The notes beneath the pieces were generated by a model. That model did no database searches. It had not been told where the DNA came from and worked only from the letters and a program-made list of their open reading frames with translations. A program made the translations under genes and the position numbers. From Acinetobacter lwoffii (GTDB taxonomy: Bacteria; Pseudomonadota; Gammaproteobacteria; Pseudomonadales; Moraxellaceae): DNA of 64,000 nt. Of the stretch, positions 40,884 to 47,882 are shown piece after piece. The stretch spans positions 2,365,702-2,429,701 of the forward strand of contig NZ_CP059081.1 in assembly GCF_015602705.1 (NCBI RefSeq). Direction: 5' to 3'. Every line of letters starts with the position of its first letter. Within the stretch, counting starts at the first letter, position 1.

Positions 40884-41852
40884 ATGTATTTCATTCAACC
40901 GACTCGTGATATTCCTTATTTAGATCAAGTACTTGATACGCTTCCGCATGTTCAGATGATCTATCTGGATGATCATGAACTGTATGACTCTACGATTATT
41001 GCGATTGCAGATGTACATGATTATCTGAAATATAAGTGGAATCTTCCTACGATTGTACTTGCTTTAGAAAATGAAGGTACTGCTTTGGCTCAGGCCTGGG
41101 AACAAGGGGCTTTAGCCGGCTGGATCTGGAATAAACTTCCCGAGAATCCAGATCTGGCATTACAAAAAATTGATGCGCAATATAAGCGTAACCAGGATAG
41201 CCGTGACCTGCCTTCTGCTGCAGAACTACAAAAGAAATTGTTACCGAATCCGATTGAATTGACCAATTACGAGGTTGAAACCTATTTTCAGCCTTCAGCC
41301 TATCTTTCAGGGGATTGGTATGATTATTGGAAAATCAGCGACAAAGAAGTGATTTTCTATTTGGCCGATGTCTCTGGACATGGCGTCACCAGTAGTTTAC
41401 TCACGTCCTGGATGGCAGCTTTTCATGGCCGCTCCAAGACGCCGCGCGAGCTGATCAAGAAGCTAAACGGTATGCTGATGCAGGAAAATATTGAAAAGCA
41501 CATCACCATGATTGCCGGGATTCTTAATTTGGAAACCCATGTATTAAAATGGTCCAGCGCTGGGCATTATCCACCACCGATTATATTTGAACCCAATCAA
41601 GAGCCTAAAATTCTATCTTCCAGCAGTTTCCCTTTAGGCTTAACCGAAGATCTTGAAGTTGAGGAAAATGAATGGGTATTAAGTCGCAATGCGCGCTTTA
41701 TTATCTGTTCGGATGGGGCATTGGAACCCTTTGATGGTGGTTTAAATGAACAATTCTCGCAATTATTACACCATTTACAGAATCAATCTTTTCAGGCTCC
41801 GGAACATGTGGCTGACGATATCGCCTTTTTAAGCTTTATCCGCGTAAATTAG
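40884..41852 (+). CDS. gigA: GigA, PP2C/SpoIIE-family serine phosphatase
   Basis: RsbU-like phosphatase with an N-terminal region of about 110 residues resembling a degenerate receiver domain and a C-terminal PPM/SpoIIE catalytic domain. Metal-binding motifs are present: SGDWYDYW near residue 149, LADVSGHGVTSSLL near 171, WSSAGHYPP near 234, and ICSDGALEPFDGG near 273. In Acinetobacter baumannii the gene is known as gigA, a stress and virulence regulator working with GigB. gigB follows 112 bases downstream. The ATG at 40884 is preferred over a TTG at 40869 that has no room for a ribosome-binding site. Confidence 0.88.
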   Translation: MYFIQPTRDIPYLDQVLDTLPHVQMIYLDDHELYDSTIIAIADVHDYLKYKWNLPTIVLALENEGTALAQAWEQGALAGWIWNKLPENPDLALQKIDAQYKRNQDSRDLPSAAELQKKLLPNPIELTNYEVETYFQPSAYLSGDWYDYWKISDKEVIFYLADVSGHGVTSSLLTSWMAAFHGRSKTPRELIKKLNGMLMQENIEKHITMIAGILNLETHVLKWSSAGHYPPPIIFEPNQEPKILSSSSFPLGLTEDLEVEENEWVLSRNARFIICSDGALEPFDGGLNEQFSQLLHHLQNQSFQAPEHVADDIAFLSFIRVN

Positions 41853-41964
41853 CAGTATATTTACAGGCTTTATAAGCACTTAATTTGATTACTACTTTCA
41901 GCCACTTGAGTATCAATACACCCTATGGGATAATTTAATATCCTTCTCTGCAAATGGCATTTAT

Positions 41965-42483
41965 ATGTCAACAGGTCATGTTGAATATGCAAGTCTGAAC
42001 GGAACGCATATTTTTAAGCTTATCGGCGAAGTGCGTGCCCAATCTTGTATTAGTCTAGACAAATTACTGAACAAAATTGAACAGCAAGACAACGTAGTTG
42101 GCGCTATCGTTGATCTCACCGAAACCAGTTTCATTGACAGTACCGTACTGGGTGTTTTAGCGAAACTAGGACTCAAACTCAAGCAAGTACACAATATTCA
42201 GGCTGTCATGCTTTCTACCAATTCTGACATTACCACTTTGGCCAACAGTATGGGATTGAGCCAGGTGTTTGTGATTCTGAATTATTGTGGTGATCCAAAT
42301 GTCTGCACACGTGCGCTGATGGAAGAACATGTCACGCATCAAAATATGCTGAATACGGTTCTGGATGCGCATAAAACCTTGATGAAACTGAATCAAAGCA
42401 ATCAGAACATGTTTGAACCTTTAGTCAAACAGCTACAGAAAGAGCAAGACAATTTAGATAAAATTTCCGAGCAAAAGGTATAA
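41965..42483 (+). CDS. gigB: GigB, STAS-domain anti-anti-sigma-like protein
   Basis: RsbV/SpoIIAA-like STAS protein of 172 residues. The phosphorylation site is in TSFIDSTVLGVL (Ser59 aligns with the regulatory serine of SpoIIAA). The C-terminal 65 residues extend beyond a minimal STAS domain and are charged and helical. In A. baumannii GigA dephosphorylates GigB, which then acts through the nitrogen phosphotransfer system rather than through a classical anti-sigma factor. No anti-sigma or sigma gene lies nearby, which fits that model. Confidence 0.88.
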   Translation: MSTGHVEYASLNGTHIFKLIGEVRAQSCISLDKLLNKIEQQDNVVGAIVDLTETSFIDSTVLGVLAKLGLKLKQVHNIQAVMLSTNSDITTLANSMGLSQVFVILNYCGDPNVCTRALMEEHVTHQNMLNTVLDAHKTLMKLNQSNQNMFEPLVKQLQKEQDNLDKISEQKV

Positions 42484-42503
42484 CCATCTTATAAGAGAAC
42501 CCT

Positions 42504-43331
42504 ATGACTTTACTTTCTGTTGTACAAATGAATTCTCAAAATGAAATTGATGTCAATTTCGTGGAGATTGAATCTTTAATTCAACAAAGTAAGGCCAATG
42601 GTGCTGAACTGATTGTTTTCCCGGAAAACTTTGTCTGTTTTGCAGCAGGTAAACAGCGTGAAACTGCTGCACAATTTGAAGTGATTCAGCAGCGTCTGGA
42701 ACAACTTGCCCATGAATATGACACCTGGATCGTTGCCGGTACATTACCCTGCCCTTATCGTCCGGATGGTTCAATCATTGAGGATGGCCGGGTGCGTACC
42801 GTTAGCCTGTGTATCAGTCCGGAACGGACCGAAGCACGTTATGACAAAATTCACCTGTTTGATGTGCAAGTCGGCGATGCTGTCGGTGGTTATCAGGAAT
42901 CCAAGTTCTTTGAACCCGGCACAGATGTTGTCGTAGCCAAAACACCTTTTGGCAATATTGGGTTAATGGTCTGTTATGACCTGCGCTTTCCGGAACTGGC
43001 GTTAAATTTACGAGCCAAAGGTGCAAACCTCTTGACCGCTCCTTCTGCCTTTACCTATACCACAGGTGAAATGCACTGGCAGCTTCTTCTGCAAACACGT
43101 GCTCTAGATAGCCAATGCTCGGTGCTTGGTGCAGCTCAACAAGGCTGGCATGGAGAAAAACGCCAGACTTGGGGACATGCAGCCGCCACCAATAGTCGTG
43201 GACAACTTATTAATATGATCCATGCAGAAGGTGCTCAACTCATCACCGTCGACTTTGATTTAAATGAACAGCAAAAAGTGCGTGAATCCATGCCTTTAAT
43301 GCAACACCGTAGACTTCTTCAACTTTCCTGA
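42504..43331 (+). CDS. Carbon-nitrogen hydrolase (Nit1/deaminated-glutathione amidase-like)
   Basis: Nitrilase-superfamily amidase of 275 residues. The catalytic triad is Glu41 (FPENFV), Lys115 (YDKIHLFDV) and Cys157 (MVCYDLRFPE). The DKIHLFDV and CYDLRFPELA motifs place it in branch 10 with Nit1/YbeM, whose members repair deaminated glutathione. It lies 20 bases after gigB, so it may be transcribed with gigAB, though a functional link is only inferred. Confidence 0.88.
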   Translation: MTLLSVVQMNSQNEIDVNFVEIESLIQQSKANGAELIVFPENFVCFAAGKQRETAAQFEVIQQRLEQLAHEYDTWIVAGTLPCPYRPDGSIIEDGRVRTVSLCISPERTEARYDKIHLFDVQVGDAVGGYQESKFFEPGTDVVVAKTPFGNIGLMVCYDLRFPELALNLRAKGANLLTAPSAFTYTTGEMHWQLLLQTRALDSQCSVLGAAQQGWHGEKRQTWGHAAATNSRGQLINMIHAEGAQLITVDFDLNEQQKVRESMPLMQHRRLLQLS

Positions 43332-43433
43332 ATCGTTTCATTTGCTTGCATAAAATAACAAAATCCCTGCTTATTCTTCAGGTGAAATCACCGAGCATAG
43401 AAGCTCTACGAAAAATAAACAGGGATTTAACTC

Positions 43434-43859
43434 ATGTCATTAGAAAAAGCCGTCTATACCGCACATGCCAAAGCCACAGGGGGCCGTGATGGCCGCGCCA
43501 TTTCTGACGATCAGATTCTGGACGTCCAATTGGCCGTACCTAAAGAAATGGGGGGACCAGGCGGTGGAACCAATCCTGAACAGCTCTTTGCCGCAGGTTA
43601 TTCCGCCTGTTTCTTGGGTGCAATGAAATTTGTTGCCAATCGTGACAAGCTCAATATCAGTAAAGATGCCTATATTGAAGGTGATGTTGGGATTGGTCCG
43701 ATTCCTACCGGGTTCGGGATCGAAGTGACATTAAACATCCATCTTGAAGGCATGGATCAGGAAGAAGCAAAAAAACTGGTGGATGCTGCGCATATTGTCT
43801 GTCCATACTCAAATGCGACCCGTAATAATATTGATGTGAACTTAAACGTAATTACTTAA
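43434..43859 (+). CDS. ohr: Organic hydroperoxide resistance protein Ohr
   Basis: Thiol peroxidase reducing organic hydroperoxides, using lipoyl-type reductants in relatives. It has 141 residues. The catalytic cysteines are Cys59 (GYSACFLGA) and Cys123 (HIVCPYSNATR); Arg18 in GGRDGRA and Glu50 complete the active site. The presence of PYSNATR and the overall spacing point to Ohr rather than OsmC. The regulator gene ohrR is not adjacent in this window. Confidence 0.94.
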   Translation: MSLEKAVYTAHAKATGGRDGRAISDDQILDVQLAVPKEMGGPGGGTNPEQLFAAGYSACFLGAMKFVANRDKLNISKDAYIEGDVGIGPIPTGFGIEVTLNIHLEGMDQEEAKKLVDAAHIVCPYSNATRNNIDVNLNVIT

Positions 43860-43873
43860 TTTTTTTATTTAAC

Positions 43874-43903
43874 AGCTATCCTGAAAAAAGTTTCAGGATA
43901 GCT
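43874..43903 (+). terminator. Hairpin after ohr, possible terminator
   Basis: A perfect 13-base stem (AGCTATCCTGAAA / TTTCAGGATAGCT) with loop AAAG lies 14 bases after ohr, but no T-run follows. Confidence 0.6.
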
Positions 43904-44042
43904 AGACTTCAATTATAAATTTCAAAATTTACCCGCTTCATCTTTTGTCAAAAGCTACTTCTCTTCCCCACTTGAAAACTGCAGCAAAAACTTAAGAAAT
44001 TATATATAATGATTCTTATTTACATTTATTCGATTTATATTG

Positions 44043-44435
44043 ATGTTAAAACTAGTTCTTCTGAATTCTCTCCTGCTCCTCACTGCTACAACCTCTTTTG
44101 CAGATCTTTATCTCTCAGAAAAAATCCGTCCGAAAATAAAATCTCTGCTCAATACTGAAATTGAACGCCTACCCATTCCTGCAACGCCCAACAATATGAT
44201 TCTGCCTGAATTTGGTAAAGGGATTATTGGTTGGGGCGCTGGCCCCAAAGATGCTGAAGTTCGTTTTCTCAACATCAATCAGGCAGATGTTGAAACAATG
44301 AAACAGGAAGGACTGAGTTTAGCAATGGCACAAGCCTGGCAGAACTTTTATGAAAATGAAACTCTGCGTAATCCGGGAAATCCGACTGCACCTTTTCGTG
44401 CACAACTCATGAAAAAAATCGTCAGTCTCTGGTAA
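44043..44435 (+). CDS. Small exported protein of unknown function
   Basis: 130 residues with a clear signal peptide (MLKLVLLNSLLLLTATTSFA). The mature part has no cysteine and no known motif; LPEFGKGIIGWGAGPKDAEVRF in the middle and MAQAWQNFYENETLRNP near the end are the most distinctive parts. The ATG at 44043 is preceded by an in-frame TTG; no good ribosome-binding site is visible for either. It stands alone between ohr and the convergent gspE. I do not recognise the family. Confidence 0.65.
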   Translation: MLKLVLLNSLLLLTATTSFADLYLSEKIRPKIKSLLNTEIERLPIPATPNNMILPEFGKGIIGWGAGPKDAEVRFLNINQADVETMKQEGLSLAMAQAWQNFYENETLRNPGNPTAPFRAQLMKKIVSLW

Positions 44436-44485
44436 ATATCCAAAAGTCCTGACGACCATTATGATAAAGCGAGCAGATTAAAAAA

Positions 44486-45973
44486 TTATTCTACTGCTTC
44501 GTTGGTTACTCGCAATACTTCTTCAATCGTGGTTTTTCCGGCCAATACTTTACGCAGACCATCATCACGAATGGAACCTGACTGCTGACGTGCATAGCTT
44601 TCGATTTCATATTCAGCCGCATTGCCATGAATCAAACGGCGCATATGATCATCGACTGACACAATTTCATAAATTGCAGTACGACCACTAAAGCCCGTAT
44701 TGCCACAACGTTCACAGCCGTGCGGTTGCGGCAATCTTAAATCTTGGGGATGCTCAATATTGCCTAATAGATTCTTCTCGAAAGCATCTGCCTCATGCCA
44801 GGTCGCACAATGTGGACACAAGGTACGCACCAGACGTTGGGCAATTACCCCGATTAAAGAACTGGAAAGCAAAAATGGCTCAATCCCCATATCTTTCAGG
44901 CGCGTAACCGCACCAATCGCGGTATTGGTATGCAAGGTGGATAACACCAGATGTCCAGTTAGGGATGCCTGTACCGCAATTTCTGCCGTTTCCAGATCAC
45001 GAATCTCACCGACCATGACCACATCCGGGTCCTGACGTAACATCGCTTTTAAAGCACGGGCAAAGGTCATATCCACTTTGGTATTGACCTGCGTTTGTCC
45101 AATGCCTTCCAGCTGATATTCAATCGGATCTTCAGCCGTGAGGATATTTTTGGAACCATCATTCAGATCAGAAAGTGCCGCATATAAAGTGGTGGTTTTA
45201 CCCGAACCGGTCGGGCCGGTTACCAGAATAATCCCGTGCGGGCGATGTACTAAGGTCTTGAGTCGATCATAGTCATTATTCATCAAACCCAAATGGGTCA
45301 TGTTCAAACGGCCAGCCTGCTTGTCCAGCAAACGCATCACCACCCGCTCCCCATAAGAAGATGGCAAGGTGGATACACGGACATCGACTTCACGTCCGGC
45401 CAAGCGTAATGAAATACGGCCATCTTGAGGAATACGCTTTTCGGCAATATCCAGTTTGGCCATGACTTTAATCCGTGAAACCAGAAGCGGTGCCAGTTCA
45501 CGGCGTGGCTGTACAATTTCGCGTAACTGGCCATCGACCCGTAAACGCACCGACAGTTTTTTCTCAAAAGATTCAATATGAATATCGGAAGCCCCGACAC
45601 GAATCGCCTCTGAGAGCAATGCATTGATCAGCCGCACAATCGGCGCATCATCTTCCTGATCCATCAGGTCTTCAGCTTCAGGTACGGAATCAGCCAGGCT
45701 GAGTAAATCCGGATGATCTTCCAGACCGGCAGCGACCTGTTGCGATTCGCCGCTATCGCCGGCAAAACTGGAACTGAGTAACTGGTTAAATTCCTGTTCG
45801 CTACAGAGTTGAAAATGAGCCGGATAACCGAGCAGACGGCGAGCTTCCTGCAATGCAAGCATCGAGGTATTGTCACGACGCAGAATAAAGGCCTGATCTC
45901 CCTCATAACGCAACAGCACACCATGGCGCTTGGCGAAGCTATATGGGATTTGTAATTGTTTAAGTACTTGCAT
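44486..45973 (-). CDS. gspE: Type II secretion system ATPase GspE
   Basis: Cytoplasmic ATPase that powers pseudopilus assembly in type II secretion. It has 495 residues. An N-terminal GspE-N domain is followed by the ATPase: Walker A GPTGSGKTTTLYAAL near 255-269, Asp box LTAEDPIEYQ, Walker B VMVGEIRDLETAEIA, and His box GHLVLSTLHTNTA. The tetracysteine zinc element CPHC ... CERC near 390-430 is present, as in GspE and PilB. The IPYSFAKRHGV N-terminus and EEVLRVT ending favour GspE. No other gsp gene is nearby; scattered gsp genes are usual in Acinetobacter. Confidence 0.92.
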   Translation of the reverse strand: MQVLKQLQIPYSFAKRHGVLLRYEGDQAFILRRDNTSMLALQEARRLLGYPAHFQLCSEQEFNQLLSSSFAGDSGESQQVAAGLEDHPDLLSLADSVPEAEDLMDQEDDAPIVRLINALLSEAIRVGASDIHIESFEKKLSVRLRVDGQLREIVQPRRELAPLLVSRIKVMAKLDIAEKRIPQDGRISLRLAGREVDVRVSTLPSSYGERVVMRLLDKQAGRLNMTHLGLMNNDYDRLKTLVHRPHGIILVTGPTGSGKTTTLYAALSDLNDGSKNILTAEDPIEYQLEGIGQTQVNTKVDMTFARALKAMLRQDPDVVMVGEIRDLETAEIAVQASLTGHLVLSTLHTNTAIGAVTRLKDMGIEPFLLSSSLIGVIAQRLVRTLCPHCATWHEADAFEKNLLGNIEHPQDLRLPQPHGCERCGNTGFSGRTAIYEIVSVDDHMRRLIHGNAAEYEIESYARQQSGSIRDDGLRKVLAGKTTIEEVLRVTNEAVE

Positions 45974-46066
45974 CGCGGATTATAATAATGATGAAAAAAT
46001 TTAAATTGAGTGTACTCTAAGCATATGACAGCGTGAAGTATGTTTTCAAAGATTTAGCAAGAAAGG

Positions 46067-46897
46067 GTGCCAAGATTGCCGCGAGATAAAGATGAATTAA
46101 TCCCGAATACAGCGAAAATGCGCTGGTGGGGAGAACAGAATTTTGAAATAAATCAGTCTAAAGCCTGGCAGTTTGGCTCCTTGCTGTTTCGGCTGACCCG
46201 AGGGATTCAGGAATGGCGACTGGAATATTTCCGCCCCTCTGTGCAATACGATTATGAACAGCAATGGCATCAGATTGATGATCCGAATTTTGCCTTTCCC
46301 CCACCTGTGAAAATTGAACGCTATATGTTCAAATCCACGCAAAACAAATTGCAACTGATGCCACGCCTTGCAGACCGTTCTGTGGTGATTAAACCAGTCG
46401 ATCCGATTTATATTCCTGCCGGACAGCGCGGTACGCTTTATATCAGCACGCCCTTATGGATTGCCGGTTTTGTCGAGGGGCAGCGCGAACCGATTTTCGA
46501 TTTGCCGGTAATCTTGCCAAAAGACACCTGGTTTGGACCCAATCACCGTTCGGGGGAAATCTGTTATGCCACCGCAGTCGATGGCAGAACCGAACTGAAA
46601 CAGTTACATCCGCGAGCCTTTCGTGCAGTCACGCCGATTGAGTTTCACAATACCAGTAACCAGCAATTGCGCTTTGACCGAATGAATGTGCCAGTGCCTG
46701 CCCTGCCGCTTTTTTACAGTGAAAGTACCGGCCGCTTATGGACCTCACAAATCCGCGTTTTGCATGAAAGTTCGGATCGTCCACCACGGATTCGGGTCGA
46801 AAACCGCACACCACCAAATGCTGGTGAAGTGGCCTATCTGCATCCACCGCGCGATCCGGCAGGTGCGTTATTTAATATGTTTGATTCATTTTTCTAA
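46067..46897 (+). CDS. DUF432-like protein paired with an MscS channel
   Basis: Soluble protein of 276 residues without signal peptide or membrane segment. It is beta-rich, with aromatic and proline-rich strands (YIPAGQRGTLYISTPLWIAGFV, PVILPKDTWFGPNHRSGEICYAT). The composition and its position 9 bases ahead of an mscS gene fit the DUF432 family, which often accompanies small mechanosensitive channels; that family assignment is tentative. The start is GTG 46067 or TTG 46076; the latter sits better behind AAAGG. The function is unknown, possibly a modulator of the channel. Confidence 0.72.
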   Translation: MPRLPRDKDELIPNTAKMRWWGEQNFEINQSKAWQFGSLLFRLTRGIQEWRLEYFRPSVQYDYEQQWHQIDDPNFAFPPPVKIERYMFKSTQNKLQLMPRLADRSVVIKPVDPIYIPAGQRGTLYISTPLWIAGFVEGQREPIFDLPVILPKDTWFGPNHRSGEICYATAVDGRTELKQLHPRAFRAVTPIEFHNTSNQQLRFDRMNVPVPALPLFYSESTGRLWTSQIRVLHESSDRPPRIRVENRTPPNAGEVAYLHPPRDPAGALFNMFDSFF

Positions 46898-46906
46898 GGG
46901 CGTCTG

Positions 46907-47830
46907 ATGCCAAGTTCAAATATTCCGACCGAAGTCACCAACAGCCTGAAGGGAGTATTTACCAATATCAATACCGACCGTTTGACCGAAGTTCTGGTGG
47001 CGGTGGTGTTGTGCTTTATTGGTTTCCTGATCGCACGCTTTATTTCCAATACCTTTATTCGCACCATTGGTGTCCGTTTTAATGCCCATCAGAAACTGGT
47101 CTGGCGCCGCGGAATTTTCTATTTTATCTTCCTGCTGTTTGTGATGGCTAGTCTGAAAGAAGCCGGTTTTAAACTCAGTGTCTTCCTTGGCGCTGCAGGG
47201 ATTTTAACGGTCGCACTGGGTTTTGCTTCGCAAACCTCAGCATCCAACCTGATCAGTGGTCTGTTCCTGATTGGTGAAGGTTCTTTTGAAGTCGGTGATA
47301 CCATCCAGATTACCTTGATTCGTGGGCATACCATTGAAGGCGAAGTGATTTCGATTGATCTGCTCTCGGTTAAACTTTTGACCCAAGATAATATCTATGT
47401 GCGTTTACCGAATGAACAGCTAATTCGGGCACCGGTGCAGAACTTGTCGAAATTTCCGATACGGCGGATTCCGATTACGTTGGCGATCAATTTCCATGAA
47501 AATATTATCAAGGTACGCGAAGTTCTGCTGGACGTTGCCAATAAATATCCACTGGTACTGGCCGACCCGAAACCTGCAGTCACCGTTACCGCTTTCCGTG
47601 AATCTTCGATTGAACTGCTGTTTGCAGTGTGGTGCCAACAGGAAAACTACCTGAAAGTTCGTGATGAAATGCAGGAACGGATTCGCAACGGCTTTGTCGA
47701 TAACCAGATTGAAATTCCGGTGCCAAAAATGGGCTTTGTCGATCCTCCACTTTCCCGCCCTCTAGAAAATGAAGAGATCGATCAATACGCCAATGACAAG
47801 CCCCTCAAAAGAGAGCCTGGTCTGAAATAA
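46907..47830 (+). CDS. Small-conductance mechanosensitive channel, MscS family
   Basis: Inner-membrane channel that opens on hypo-osmotic shock. It has 307 residues with two to three N-terminal membrane segments, then the pore helix FLGAAGILTVALGFASQTSASNLISGLF near 88-115 with its Gly/Ala packing pattern, and the beta domain starting FEVGDTIQI. The C-terminal alpha/beta vestibule reaches about residue 270. It follows the DUF432-like gene and is probably translated with it. Confidence 0.92.
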   Translation: MPSSNIPTEVTNSLKGVFTNINTDRLTEVLVAVVLCFIGFLIARFISNTFIRTIGVRFNAHQKLVWRRGIFYFIFLLFVMASLKEAGFKLSVFLGAAGILTVALGFASQTSASNLISGLFLIGEGSFEVGDTIQITLIRGHTIEGEVISIDLLSVKLLTQDNIYVRLPNEQLIRAPVQNLSKFPIRRIPITLAINFHENIIKVREVLLDVANKYPLVLADPKPAVTVTAFRESSIELLFAVWCQQENYLKVRDEMQERIRNGFVDNQIEIPVPKMGFVDPPLSRPLENEEIDQYANDKPLKREPGLK

Positions 47831-47840
47831 TCCTTAGATT

Positions 47841-47876
47841 CCCTCTCCTTTTTTAAAGGAGAGGGTTAGGCAGAGG
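47841..47876. repeat. Dispersed palindromic repeat, copy between mscS and the DUF2339 gene
   Basis: CCCTCTCCTTT pairs with AAAGGAGAGGG, then TTAGGCAGAGG. It could double as the terminator of the convergent genes. Confidence 0.8.
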
Positions 47877-47882
47877 ATTCAA

